Origin: Micromonospora polyrhachis
Lineage (GTDB): Bacteria; Actinomycetota; Actinomycetes; Mycobacteriales; Micromonosporaceae
Direction of reading: 5' to 3'
NCBI RefSeq assembly: GCF_014203835.1
Contig: NZ_JACHJW010000001.1
Location: 1,922,001-1,986,000, forward strand
Length of the DNA: 64,000 bases
The notes below the pieces were generated by a model. That model was not told the origin of the DNA. It saw only the letters and a list, made by a program, of their open reading frames with translations, and searched no databases. Shown here piece by piece: positions 43,332 through 52,101 of this stretch. The translations under genes were made by a program, and so were the position numbers. Each line of letters opens with the position of its first letter. Positions within the stretch are counted from its first letter, which is position 1.

Positions 43332-43619
43332 ATGGATGAGATACGGAAGGTCGCGCCGGTCGAATCGGCGCGGTACGTGGCGCATCTGCCGTTCTCGGCA
43401 ACCGACCTGAGTTCGGCACTGATCTTCGCCAGGACCCTGGTGCGGTCGCTGGCGTTCCTAGACGAGTTGGACGGCGGCGAGACCACCGTCACGCACGAGG
43501 ACGAGCAGGACGGTCACCATCGGGTCTTCTGCGACCGGTTGGTCGCCAGCGGGCGGCGCTGCGAACGGCGACCCGAGCACGAGGGTGCCTGCCAACCTCG
43601 GGGAGGGCTGCGGACGTGA
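43332..43619 (+). CDS. Small hypothetical protein paired with zinc-ribbon protein
   Basis: The protein has 95 residues from the ATG at 43332 (MDEIRKVAPVESARYVAHLP); the open frame further upstream runs through the hairpin and is not coding. The C-terminal part has a Cys/His group (CDRLVASGRRCERRPEHEGAC) that may bind metal. The stop overlaps the GTG of the next gene by 4 bases. No family recognised. Confidence 0.6.
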   Translation: MDEIRKVAPVESARYVAHLPFSATDLSSALIFARTLVRSLAFLDELDGGETTVTHEDEQDGHHRVFCDRLVASGRRCERRPEHEGACQPRGGLRT

Positions 43620-45715
43620 GCCTGGGAATGTTCAGCCCACCCGTGGTGGTCTGCGAGCAGTGCGAGGGAGAGGGTCGCGCGCTGACGGTGTGCCGCTGCG
43701 TACGCATGGGCGACCGGTTCCTCATCGACGCCAACGCGGAGCGGACCGTGGACGGCCGGGCCTATCAGGGCTGTGAGCTGTGCAAAGGCAGCGGCTACCT
43801 GACGTACGACTGTGACTCGTGCCGAGCCACCGGGCGGCAGCGCGGGCAACTCGTACTCACCGTGGTCAACCTGGACACCGGCGTAACGCGCTCGGCCAAC
43901 GTCGTACCCGGTGGGGTGGAACCCCGACGCAACGCCGGCGGGCGGTGGGAGCTGGCACTCTCCCCCATCGTCGCCGCTCTCGCCGCCGAGGTGGGCGCGG
44001 TCGAATACCGCGACGCGTACGGCCTGGAACGTAAGCCCTGTGAACTCACCGTCATGCTCCCCGCCGACTGGCGGCCCGACCTGCCGGTGGCCGACCGGCA
44101 GCGGCTGGAAGGCGCGGCGATCGCGCGACTCGCCTGGCAGCCGTGGCGGCTCTACTGCGGCCGGTCCACCCCGACGCCCGACCGGGACCTGCCCGCCGAG
44201 CTGAGCCGGCTCTGCCACCTGGCCGACCTGCTCTCCCTGGACCTGGTGGTGGAGGCCCGACGGGCCCATGAGCGGGACGTGATCTGGGAGATCCGCTATG
44301 AGCTGCCCGGCGGGGCGGTGCCGGTCAAGACCCGTCGTTGGGCCAACGACCTGTCGGCGGCGATCGCCGCGACCAGCGTGTCGGACGCGATGTTCGGCCT
44401 GGTCGAACGGGCCAGGACGGCACCCGCCCACTACCTACGCCCCCACCCGGCCCACCGCGCCGGCCCGCCCACGATCGACGTGGACCAGGTCGAACGTCGC
44501 ATCCACGCCGACCTGGACGGGATCGGCGGCCGGGCACCCGGCGCGCAGGCGATCTGGCGGGACGGGCGCTGGCAGCACACGCGGCTTCAGGTCGAAGACC
44601 AGGTCGAGGTGATGACCGAGGAGGCCACCGGCCAGGTCGTACGCAGCAGCGTCACCCTCCTGGCCCGCGCCTGGGAGCCGCCGGCTCCCGGGTGGCAGGA
44701 CGAGTTAATCCCGTACGGCCCCTGCCCGGACTGCGACCCGGAGCATCGGCTGCGGCCCTGCCTCTGCACCCTCGCCAACCAGCCACCCGACCCGAACTGC
44801 CCCGGCTGCTCCGGTGCCGGGGTCGCGCCCACCACGATGCCCTGCCCCACCTGCGGCGACAGCCACCGGGTCCACCAGGGGCTGGTGCTCACCATGACCG
44901 ACCTGGACGAGGCCACCCTGCACGTCAACTGGCTTGTCCCCGACCAGGTGATCGACGTGCCGCTGGTCGCCACCCAGCCCGGCGGGAAGCCAGTCTTCCA
45001 ACTACCCCTGTGCTATCAACTCGACCACTGGGCCATGAACCTCGGCGGCCGACCCGCCGACCTCACCTACCTCGACGGTGGCCATGAGGTGGGGCAGGAC
45101 CTGTGTGAGGGTACGGTCACCGTCGACCATCCCGAGGACGACCCGCTGGCCCGGTATCTCGTCAACGCGGGCGGCGGGCACCCCGCCGGGCGACTGCTGG
45201 TCTGCACCGCCCCACCGGCCGCCCCGCCACTGACCGAGCTGGTCCGGCTCGCGCTCGGCCTGCACCAGACCCTGGTGGTCACCCTCGAAGACCACCGGCT
45301 CGACGAGGACGACCCGACCAAGATCCATGGTGAGGGCTGGGGTATCGAGTTGATCCCACCCGACCGTCCCATGCCGGCCGACCCGAAGCCCTACCAGCGC
45401 AGCCCCCAGTCTGCCGCCGCGTGCTTCCTCGAATACCTCGGAAACGCCGCTCACCGCGTCGTACCGGACGATCCTCGGCAGGGCATCCCGGTCCCGCAGA
45501 CGCCGGAGCCACCCCCGGCGGTCGAAGACCCGATCCGGCTCATCCGACACCTGGCCCGGCACCTCGCGGGGCGGCCGGTGAGCATCCGCTACCACCTCGG
45601 CGGCTGCCACCTCTACGTCCACGAGTACGGCGGCGCACGGCACCTGGCCAGCGCCCGTACCGTCCCGATCGCCCTGACCGCCCTCGGCCTCGGTCTCGGC
45701 CGCGACCAGTCCTGA
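43616..45715 (+). CDS. Large protein with multiple DnaJ-like zinc-ribbon motifs
   Basis: The protein has 699 residues. Near the N-terminus are CEQCEGEGRALTVCRC and CELCKGSGYLTYDCDSC. In the middle (about 361-425) are CPDCDPEHRLRPCLC, CPGCSGAG and CPTCGD. These CxxCxGxG-type repeats resemble the central zinc region of DnaJ, but there is no J domain and no peptide-binding domain of DnaJ. The parts between are mixed alpha/beta and do not resemble a known family. It is co-translated with the 95-residue protein (GTGA overlap) and lies opposite the XRE/DUF397 pair. Confidence 0.65.
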   Translation: MSLGMFSPPVVVCEQCEGEGRALTVCRCVRMGDRFLIDANAERTVDGRAYQGCELCKGSGYLTYDCDSCRATGRQRGQLVLTVVNLDTGVTRSANVVPGGVEPRRNAGGRWELALSPIVAALAAEVGAVEYRDAYGLERKPCELTVMLPADWRPDLPVADRQRLEGAAIARLAWQPWRLYCGRSTPTPDRDLPAELSRLCHLADLLSLDLVVEARRAHERDVIWEIRYELPGGAVPVKTRRWANDLSAAIAATSVSDAMFGLVERARTAPAHYLRPHPAHRAGPPTIDVDQVERRIHADLDGIGGRAPGAQAIWRDGRWQHTRLQVEDQVEVMTEEATGQVVRSSVTLLARAWEPPAPGWQDELIPYGPCPDCDPEHRLRPCLCTLANQPPDPNCPGCSGAGVAPTTMPCPTCGDSHRVHQGLVLTMTDLDEATLHVNWLVPDQVIDVPLVATQPGGKPVFQLPLCYQLDHWAMNLGGRPADLTYLDGGHEVGQDLCEGTVTVDHPEDDPLARYLVNAGGGHPAGRLLVCTAPPAAPPLTELVRLALGLHQTLVVTLEDHRLDEDDPTKIHGEGWGIELIPPDRPMPADPKPYQRSPQSAAACFLEYLGNAAHRVVPDDPRQGIPVPQTPEPPPAVEDPIRLIRHLARHLAGRPVSIRYHLGGCHLYVHEYGGARHLASARTVPIALTALGLGLGRDQS

Positions 45716-45750
45716 TCACTCGCCCGGCCCTGACCCGCATCCGTGCGCTT

Positions 45751-45800
45751 GGGCTGGGAACGTTCGTTGTTGCTGGGGCAGCAACGAACGTTCCCAGCCC
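45751..45800. terminator. Long perfect inverted repeat upstream of the TetR gene
   Basis: GGGCTGGGAACGTTCGTTG (45751-45769) and its exact complement (45782-45800) form a 19-bp stem with a 12-nt loop. It starts 36 bases after the stop of the zinc-ribbon gene and ends 99 bases before the TetR start, so it most likely ends the upstream transcript. A second, operator role for the TetR protein cannot be excluded. Confidence 0.65.
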
Positions 45801-45853
45801 AGACGTCGTTGGGCGCTCGGTCAGCGCGGGTGGACGCCAAATCGGTGATCGAC

Positions 45854-45874
45854 GGAACTATTATTGACGGTTCC
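45854..45874. promoter_or_regulatory. Possible TetR operator/promoter
   Basis: GGAAC (45854-45858) and GTTCC (45870-45874) form a short dyad around TATTAT, a -10-like word in otherwise GC-rich DNA, 25-45 bases before the TetR start. This layout suits autoregulation of the TetR-led operon. No convincing -35 was found. Confidence 0.4.
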
Positions 45875-45898
45875 TGCCATAAATGCTTCACTGGATGC

Positions 45899-46528
45899 AT
45901 GGCTCCGGCGACTCCGCACACCTCCGCACCCGCGCCCCGCCGACGCGGTCGCCCCACCGTGCTCGACCCCGAAGCGGTCGGGGCCACGGCGCTACAGCTG
46001 TGGGCGGAGCGTGGCTACACCGCCACCAGTTGGGACGACCTCGCCGAAGCCACGGGGGTGAGCGTCCGCACCCTGATGCGGCACTTCCCGTCCAAGGCCG
46101 CCCTCGCATGGGTGGGGGTTCCGGCGGCAACCCGACGCCTGACCGAGGCGTTCGCCAGCCTGCCCCTCGACGTACCGTTGCCGGACGCCCTGCGTACCGC
46201 GGTGGCCGCCGCCGTCTCCGACGACCCGCTCGTACGCAGCAACGGTGGCCGCTGGATGCGGCTGGTCTCGACCGAACCCGAGCTGGCCACGGCCTCCGCG
46301 CTCGCATACCAGCCCTGGACCGACACCCTCGCCCGCGAGATCGCCCGCCGTCGGCCGGGCGCACCCGAGACGATCTACCAGGCGGTCGCCACCGTATACC
46401 GCGAGGCGGCCCACTCCGCGCTGCGCGACTGGGCCCGTGATGGCGCTCGCGACTCGCCCGCCCACGCCGTCGACACCGTGCTGCGCTGGCTCGAAATCCA
46501 CATCACCGCACCAGAGGACACGCAGTGA
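45899..46528 (+). CDS. TetR-family transcriptional regulator
   Basis: The protein has 209 residues from the ATG at 45899; an in-frame ATG at 45743 overlaps the big palindrome and is rejected. After a Pro-rich lead (APAPRRRGRPTVLDPEAVG) comes the TetR helix-turn-helix: ALQLWAERGYTATSWDDLAE, ATGVSVRTLMRHFPSKAAL. The C-terminal ligand-binding part is helical. The GTG of the flavin oxidoreductase gene overlaps its stop by 4 bases, so it is the first gene of the catabolic operon and probably its ligand-responsive repressor. Confidence 0.9.
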   Translation: MAPATPHTSAPAPRRRGRPTVLDPEAVGATALQLWAERGYTATSWDDLAEATGVSVRTLMRHFPSKAALAWVGVPAATRRLTEAFASLPLDVPLPDALRTAVAAAVSDDPLVRSNGGRWMRLVSTEPELATASALAYQPWTDTLAREIARRRPGAPETIYQAVATVYREAAHSALRDWARDGARDSPAHAVDTVLRWLEIHITAPEDTQ

Positions 46529-47751
46529 CCACCACTACCCCGATCCCCGACCCACTCGCCCCGGCCATGCTCGGCCCGGTGAGCCTACGCAACCGCGTGA
46601 TCAAGTCCGCCACCTTCGAGGGGGCGACCCCAGACGCCCTGGTCACCGACCGGCTGATCGAATACCACACCGCTGTCGGTCGGGGTGGCGTCGGCATGAC
46701 CACCGTCGCCTACCTCGCCGTCGCACCCGAGGGGCGCACCGAACGCGGCCAGGTCTACTGGCGTCCCGAGGCGTTGCCCGGACTGCGCCGGCTGACCGAC
46801 GCGGTGCACGCCACCGGTGCCAAGGTCAGCGCCCAGATCGGGCACGCGGGGCCGGTGGCGAACTCCCGCTCGAACGGGCTGCCTTCGCTCGCGTCGTCGG
46901 CACGGTTCAACCCGCTGGCGATGGGCTTCGATCGCGCCGCGACCCATGCCGACATCCGGCGGGTCGTGGCCGCCCACGGCCAGGCCGCCGCGTCCGCACG
47001 CGAGGTCGGCTTCGACGCCGTCGAAGTGCATCTGGGCCACACCTACCTGGCCGGATCGTTCCTGTCCCCCAAGATCAACCGACGCAAGGACGAGTACGGC
47101 GGTTCGTTGACCAACCGGGCCGACTTCCCGCGTCGGATCCTGGCCGCCGTCAAGGAGGCCGTGGGCGACGACATCGCCGTCATCGCGAAGATGAACATGG
47201 CCGACGGCGTACGGGGCGGCTTCGACCTTGAGGAGTCGATCCCGTTCGCCCGGATGCTCCAGGCCGACGGGCACCTGGACGCCCTCGAACTCACCGCCGG
47301 ATCGTCGCTGCTCAACCCGATGTACCTGTTCCGTGGTGACGTCCCGCTGTCGGCGATGGCCGCTGCGCAGCCGCCGTTGCTGCGGGTCGGCATGAAGATG
47401 TTCGGTCGGTTCCTCTTCCACCACTACCCCTACCAGCCGCTCTACTTCCGCGACATGGCACGCCAGTTCCGCCGCGAGCTGTCCATGCCGCTGATCCTGC
47501 TCGGCGGCGTCACCGACCTCGACGGCATGCGGACCGCCATGGACGACGGCTTCGAGTACGTCGCGATGGCCCGCGCCCTGCTGCGGGAGCCCGACCTGAT
47601 CAACAAGATCCAGCGGGACCGCGCGACCCGGTCGGCCTGCACCCACTGCAACCTCTGCGCCGCCAGCATCTTCACCGGCACCCACTGCCCGCTGGATGCC
47701 GAAGGCACCGCCGCACTCGTCGACGCCGGCACCCGGCCCGTCGCTGCCTAG
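46525..47751 (+). CDS. Old yellow enzyme family NADH:flavin oxidoreductase
   Basis: The protein has 408 residues and an FMN-binding TIM barrel. Motifs: LGPVSLRNRVIKSATFEG at the N-terminus, VSAQIGHAGPVANSRS (the His-containing barrel strand), VEVHLGHTYLAGSFLSPKIN followed by RRKDEYGGSLTNRADFPRRI (family signature), and LILLGGVTDLDGM. The C-terminal CTHCNLCAASIFTGTHC has four Cys, like the iron-sulfur site of 2,4-dienoyl-CoA reductase-type members, although the large second domain is absent. It likely reduces a C=C bond of an enone substrate. Confidence 0.88.
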   Translation: MTTTTPIPDPLAPAMLGPVSLRNRVIKSATFEGATPDALVTDRLIEYHTAVGRGGVGMTTVAYLAVAPEGRTERGQVYWRPEALPGLRRLTDAVHATGAKVSAQIGHAGPVANSRSNGLPSLASSARFNPLAMGFDRAATHADIRRVVAAHGQAAASAREVGFDAVEVHLGHTYLAGSFLSPKINRRKDEYGGSLTNRADFPRRILAAVKEAVGDDIAVIAKMNMADGVRGGFDLEESIPFARMLQADGHLDALELTAGSSLLNPMYLFRGDVPLSAMAAAQPPLLRVGMKMFGRFLFHHYPYQPLYFRDMARQFRRELSMPLILLGGVTDLDGMRTAMDDGFEYVAMARALLREPDLINKIQRDRATRSACTHCNLCAASIFTGTHCPLDAEGTAALVDAGTRPVAA

Positions 47752-47765
47752 GAGAGGACTTCCCC

Positions 47766-49469
47766 ATGCCCGTCCCCCGGCATCCCCAGTCGACCACGGT
47801 CGACCTCGTCGTGGTCGGCTCCGGCACCGGCCTGGCCGCCGCCCTCAGCGCCCACGAGGCCGGCTTGTCCGTCGTGGTCGTGGAGAAGTCGCGCTGGGTC
47901 GGCGGCTCCACGGCCCGCTCCGGCGGTGCCTTCTGGATCCCCGCCAATCCCGTGCTAACCGACGAGGGCTCCGGCGACACGTACGAGCGCGGAGCCGCGT
48001 ACCTGGAGGCCGTGGTCGCCGGCTCCGCCCCGGCGGAACGCTGGCGCAGCTTCCTCGACCACGGCACCGCCACCATCGAAATGCTCCGCCGGACCACCCC
48101 GATGCGGTTCTTCTGGGCCCGCGGTTACGCCGACTACCACCCCGAACTGCCCGGTGGCGCGGCCGTCGGGCGCAGCTGCGAGTGCCGTCCCCTCGACCTG
48201 AAGCTCCTCGGCCCCGACCGCAAGCGCCTCCGCCCCGCCGTCCTCTCCGCGCCCGTCCCCATGCCGGTCACCGGCGCGGACTACAAATGGCTCAACCTGA
48301 TGGCCAAGAACCCTCGGCGCGCGATCCCCCGCATCGCGACCCGCATCGTGCAAGGGGTCGGCGGCCTGGTGCTGGGACGCGAGTACGCCGCCGGCGGGCA
48401 GGCCATCGCCGCCGGCATGTTCGCCGGGGTCCGCCGCGCCGGCATCCCGGTCTGGACCGAGACGTCGCTGGAGCGCCTGCTGGTCGAGGGGGACCGGGTC
48501 GTCGGGGTCGAGCTGCGCCACGACGAAACGACATCCACCGTACGCGCCGAGCGCGGCGTCGTACTCGCCACCGGCGGCTTCGACCACAACCTGCCGCTCC
48601 GGCACGCCCACCACCACCAGGACCTACAGGACTGGAGCCTCGGCGCGGACACCAACACCGGTGACGGAATCCACGCCGCCCAGGAGGTGGGTGCCGGCAC
48701 CGACCTCATGGAGCAGGTGTGGTGGTTCCCCGCTGTCGCGCCGATCGGCGACGCCGCACCACAGGTGCTCCTCGCCGAACGGTCCCTGCCGGGGTCGCTC
48801 ATCGTGGACGACACCGGCCGGCGGTTCATCAACGAGTCCCGCGACTACATGAGCTTCGGCCAGCGGGCGCTCGACCTCGCCCGTGAGCGCGGTTCGCTGC
48901 CGAACATGTGGCTGGTCTTCGACCAGAGATACCGCAACAGCTACGTATTCGCCGGAACGTACTTCCCTCGGGCTCCGCTGCCGAAGTCCTGGTACGAGGC
49001 GGGTGTCGCCCATCGCGCCGGCAACCCCCGCGACCTCGCGCGGTCCATGGGCGTGGACGCCGACGCGCTGCACGCCACCCTGGCGCGGTTCAACCAGTTC
49101 GCCGCCGCCGGGGTCGACGACGACTTCCACCGAGGGGCCAGCGCGTACGACCGCTACTACGGCGACCCGACGGTGACGCCCAACCCGAACCTCAGGCCCC
49201 TCTCGGGCAACCTGTACGCCGTCAAAATCGTACTGTCCGACCTGGGCACCTGCGGCGGCATCCAGGCCGACGGCCTCGGCCGGGCGCTGTCCGCCGCGGG
49301 AGTCCCCATCCCCGGCCTGTACGCGATCGGCAACGCCGCCGCCAACGCGTTCGGCCGCACGTACCCCGGAGCTGGCGCGACCATCGGTCAGGGCCTCGTC
49401 TACGGCTACGTCGTCGGGCGCCATGCGGCGGGCAAACTCCCCACCCAGGCTCGGCCCGAGGGCCGCTGA
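47766..49469 (+). CDS. FAD-dependent oxidoreductase of the 3-ketosteroid-delta-1-dehydrogenase type
   Basis: The protein has 567 residues. The N-terminal FAD site is VDLVVVGSGTGLAAALSAHE to VVVEKSRWVGGSTARSGG, followed by AFWIPANPVL, the typical KstD opening. Further motifs: GVVLATGGFDHN, RFINESRDYMSF, and the C-terminal YPGAGATIGQGLVYGYVVGR. Such enzymes dehydrogenate the A ring of 3-ketosteroids or reduce related substrates; the exact substrate is not shown. AGGAGAGGA precedes the ATG by 6 bases. It is the third gene of the TetR operon. Confidence 0.86.
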   Translation: MPVPRHPQSTTVDLVVVGSGTGLAAALSAHEAGLSVVVVEKSRWVGGSTARSGGAFWIPANPVLTDEGSGDTYERGAAYLEAVVAGSAPAERWRSFLDHGTATIEMLRRTTPMRFFWARGYADYHPELPGGAAVGRSCECRPLDLKLLGPDRKRLRPAVLSAPVPMPVTGADYKWLNLMAKNPRRAIPRIATRIVQGVGGLVLGREYAAGGQAIAAGMFAGVRRAGIPVWTETSLERLLVEGDRVVGVELRHDETTSTVRAERGVVLATGGFDHNLPLRHAHHHQDLQDWSLGADTNTGDGIHAAQEVGAGTDLMEQVWWFPAVAPIGDAAPQVLLAERSLPGSLIVDDTGRRFINESRDYMSFGQRALDLARERGSLPNMWLVFDQRYRNSYVFAGTYFPRAPLPKSWYEAGVAHRAGNPRDLARSMGVDADALHATLARFNQFAAAGVDDDFHRGASAYDRYYGDPTVTPNPNLRPLSGNLYAVKIVLSDLGTCGGIQADGLGRALSAAGVPIPGLYAIGNAAANAFGRTYPGAGATIGQGLVYGYVVGRHAAGKLPTQARPEGR

Positions 49470-49489
49470 CTCCCGTAGAAGGTGTCCCC

Positions 49490-50281
49490 ATGCAGATCCC
49501 CGGCAGGGTCTTCGTCGTTACCGGCGGCGGCAACGGCATCGGGCGGCAGGTCGCCCTCCAACTGCTGCACAGCGGTGCCCACGTCGCCGCCGTCGACCTC
49601 GACGTCAACCGTCTCGAAGAGACCTCCGCACTCGCCGGAACGGCTGCGCAGCGGCTCTCCACGCACGTCGTCGACGTCACAGACCGGCACGCCGTCGACG
49701 CCCTCGTCGGTGCCGTACTCGACACCCACGGCCAGGTCGACGGGGTCATCAACCTGGCCGGCATCGTTCACCGTTTCGTCCGGATTCCGCAATTGACCCG
49801 TGACGAGATCGAACGCATCGTCAACGTGAACTTCTGGGGCACGGTCAACGTCTCGCTCGCGTTCCTGCCGGAACTGGTGAAGCGTCCTGCGGCCAGCCTG
49901 GTGAACGTCTCCAGCCTCTCCGGGCTCGTCTCCTTCGCCGGCCAGGCGTTCTACAGCGCCACCAAGGGGGCGGTCAAACAGTTCACCGAGGGCCTGTACC
50001 AGGAACTCATCGACACCAACGTGGCGGTGACCGTCGTCTTCCCGGGCAACATCAGCACCAACATCAGCGGCAATTCCGGCGTACGGATGATCGACGCCGG
50101 TGGCCGAAAGGTCCGGGCCACCACGCCGGAGCGTACCGCCCAGAAGATCGTGCGCGCCGTGGAGAAGGGCACGTTCCGTGTCGTCATCGGATCCGACGCC
50201 CGCCTGCTCGACGGGCTGTCCCGGGTGGCACCCCGACTGGCCGCGAACATCGTCGCCAAACAGATGAAGTCCGTCCTCTGA
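49490..50281 (+). CDS. Short-chain dehydrogenase/reductase, first of two
   Basis: The protein has 263 residues from the ATG at 49490. A Rossmann fold with GGGNGIGRQ (NAD(P) site), the D of AAVDLDVNR (suggesting NAD), NLAG, and the catalytic set Ser (VNVSSLSGL), Tyr and Lys (FYSATKGAVKQF) are all present. Its C-terminus (FRVVIGSDARLLDGLSRVAP) resembles SDRs of lipid or steroid metabolism. It follows the KstD-like gene by 20 bases in the same operon. Confidence 0.9.
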   Translation: MQIPGRVFVVTGGGNGIGRQVALQLLHSGAHVAAVDLDVNRLEETSALAGTAAQRLSTHVVDVTDRHAVDALVGAVLDTHGQVDGVINLAGIVHRFVRIPQLTRDEIERIVNVNFWGTVNVSLAFLPELVKRPAASLVNVSSLSGLVSFAGQAFYSATKGAVKQFTEGLYQELIDTNVAVTVVFPGNISTNISGNSGVRMIDAGGRKVRATTPERTAQKIVRAVEKGTFRVVIGSDARLLDGLSRVAPRLAANIVAKQMKSVL

Positions 50282-50344
50282 CCGGGTTCGGACATGCAGT
50301 CGGGTTGGCCGGCTTAGCAGCTGACAGAACGGGAAGGAACCGAC

Positions 50345-51190
50345 ATGGGTACGTACGCGGTAACCGGTGCCGCCTCGGGCATGGGCAAGGCCGCAGCCGA
50401 GCGGCTGCGTGGCGACGGGCACAGCGTCATCGGCGTCGACCTACGTAACGTCGAGGTCATCGCCGACCTGTCCACGCCGCAGGGGCGTGCGGCAGCGGCG
50501 GCCGAGGTGCTGGACCGCGCCGGCGGCCGACTCGACGGCGCGGTCTGCGCCGCCGGGCTCGGCGGCATCCCGGGCCGGGACAGCCTCGTCCAGCAGGTCA
50601 ACTACTTCGGCGTCGTGGACCTGCTCGAAGCGTGGCGGCCGGCGCTGGCCGCAGCCGGCAACAGCAAGGTCGTGGTGTTCGGGTCGAACTCCGTCACGCT
50701 CACCCCGATGGTGCCGGAGAAGGCCGTACGCGCCCTACTCGACCGGAAGCCCGCAAAGGCACTGCGGGTGGTGGGGCGTTTCGGTAAACGCTCGGCACCT
50801 TTCGCGTACGCGAGTTCCAAGCTGGCCGTGACGCGGTGGGCGCGTCGCGCCGCGATCTCACCGCAGTGGGCCGGTGCCGGCATCCGGGTCAACATCCTCG
50901 CCCCCGGCATCATCGCCACACCACTGCTCGACGAGCAGATCGCCCGGGGCGAGAAGGCCTCGGTCGAGCAGTTGGCCGTGCCGATCGGTGGGCGCGGCAA
51001 TCCGAAGGACGTCGGCGAATGGGTCGCGTTCATGTTGTCACCGGCCGCCGACTTCCTCTGCGGCTCGGTGATCTTCCTGGACGGCGGTTCCGACGCCTAC
51101 TTCCGCACCGACGACTGGCCCGTCTCGACTGGCCCAGCCGGGGTGATCCGTTACATGCGACGCGCCAAGGCATGGCGTAACCGCCACTGA
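50345..51190 (+). CDS. Short-chain dehydrogenase/reductase, second (3-alpha-hydroxysteroid-dehydrogenase-like)
   Basis: The protein has 281 residues. It starts YAVTGAASGMGKAAAERL (cofactor site) with VIGVDLRNVEVIADL after the second strand, and AAGLGGIPGRD where the NNAG motif is usual. The catalytic Tyr and Lys are in FAYASSKLAVTRWAR. The pattern is close to 3-alpha-hydroxysteroid dehydrogenase/carbonyl reductase-type SDRs. GGAAGGA precedes the ATG. It is the last gene of the TetR-led operon, which supports an alcohol-to-ketone step on the same substrate as the KstD-like enzyme. Confidence 0.88.
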   Translation: MGTYAVTGAASGMGKAAAERLRGDGHSVIGVDLRNVEVIADLSTPQGRAAAAAEVLDRAGGRLDGAVCAAGLGGIPGRDSLVQQVNYFGVVDLLEAWRPALAAAGNSKVVVFGSNSVTLTPMVPEKAVRALLDRKPAKALRVVGRFGKRSAPFAYASSKLAVTRWARRAAISPQWAGAGIRVNILAPGIIATPLLDEQIARGEKASVEQLAVPIGGRGNPKDVGEWVAFMLSPAADFLCGSVIFLDGGSDAYFRTDDWPVSTGPAGVIRYMRRAKAWRNRH

Positions 51191-51252
51191 GTCGGCGTGG
51201 CCGGTAGCTAAGTCGGCGTGGCCGGTAGCTAAGTCGGCGTGGCCGGTAGCTG
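51190..51252. repeat. 21-bp tandem repeat, three copies
   Basis: AGTCGGCGTGGCCGGTAGCT plus one base, repeated at 51190, 51211 and 51232 with only the last base changed. The array begins at the stop codon of the SDR gene; the TAG/TAA words in it would stop readthrough. It is noncoding and probably a slippage product. Confidence 0.85.
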
Positions 51253-51318
51253 TCCCGGCTTGAGCGGGTGGCCTTGCCTGCGTCTGGAATGCTTGCCGGC
51301 GTCTGAAATGCTCTGGCG

Positions 51319-51957
51319 GTGACGCCCGGCCACCCGCCCCGACGCCGTACCAAACGCATCGTGCTTACGATCACCGCAGGCGCGATCGTCCTCGCCGTTG
51401 CTCTGGTCATCGCCCTGGTCGTCGTGCCGCTGCTGCGGCCAGCGGGTCCGCGCCCGCTCTTCCAACTCCCGGTCGCCTGCGGCGAGACCTGGCAGCTCGG
51501 TACCTATCCCGGCCACGACGACTACGACGTCGACCTGTTCCCGACCGAGGGCAAGGCGTGGGGACGACCGGTGTTGGCGTCCTACGCCGGCACGGTCACC
51601 GAGGCGGGGATCAACGGATCGCTGGGCGGTCGTACGCCCGACAACCCGGACGGCCCGCGCGGCCGGGGCGGCGGCTACTGGGTGAAGATCGATCACGGCG
51701 GCAAGTGGGAAACCCAGTACCTCCACCTACTCGAACCGCCGCTTGTTCGAGAAGGTCAACGCGTTGTCCAGGGCGAGCAGATCGGGCGGGTCGGGAGCAC
51801 CGGCAACTCCGGCGCTCCGCACCTGCACTACGAGCAGCGGCGAGGCTGGGAGAAGGTCGAGACCCACTTCGACGGCGTACCGTCCGGCATCACCTACGAC
51901 GACCGGGAATACACGGTCGAGCGTACGAGCAACAACTGCGTCCCCAGACAACCGTGA
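51319..51957 (+). CDS. Membrane-anchored M23-type (LytM) peptidase
   Basis: The protein has 212 residues from a GTG start. After a short basic lead (HPPRRRTKRI) comes one membrane helix (VLTITAGAIVLAVALVIALV). The outer domain has the M23 metal ligands: GHDDYDVDLF (His...Asp) and APHLHYEQ (HxH-type site), with the strands ASYAGTVTEAG and YWVKIDHGGKWETQYLHL between. Enzymes of this type cut peptidoglycan cross-links. It ends at a strong hairpin. Confidence 0.85.
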   Translation: MTPGHPPRRRTKRIVLTITAGAIVLAVALVIALVVVPLLRPAGPRPLFQLPVACGETWQLGTYPGHDDYDVDLFPTEGKAWGRPVLASYAGTVTEAGINGSLGGRTPDNPDGPRGRGGGYWVKIDHGGKWETQYLHLLEPPLVREGQRVVQGEQIGRVGSTGNSGAPHLHYEQRRGWEKVETHFDGVPSGITYDDREYTVERTSNNCVPRQP

Positions 51958-52030
51958 AACGCCACGCCGGCTCCGTCTGGCTGCCCGCCTGACATTGCCG
52001 AGCTCTGCGTCGGCCCCTGATTGCGACGGC

Positions 52031-52085
52031 CACTGGAACACCAGGCACGTCATCCCAGTGGGATGACGTACGTGTTGTTCCAGTG
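52031..52085. terminator. Bidirectional terminator between M23 peptidase and pRiA4b-type genes
   Basis: Two ~27-base arms (CACTGGAACA ... CACGTCATCCCA and TGGGATGACGT ... TGTTCCAGTG) pair with one small internal mismatch region and almost no loop. It lies between two convergent stops (51957 and 52102). Confidence 0.75.
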
Positions 52086-52101
52086 ACGCCTGCGTTCCGC
52101 C

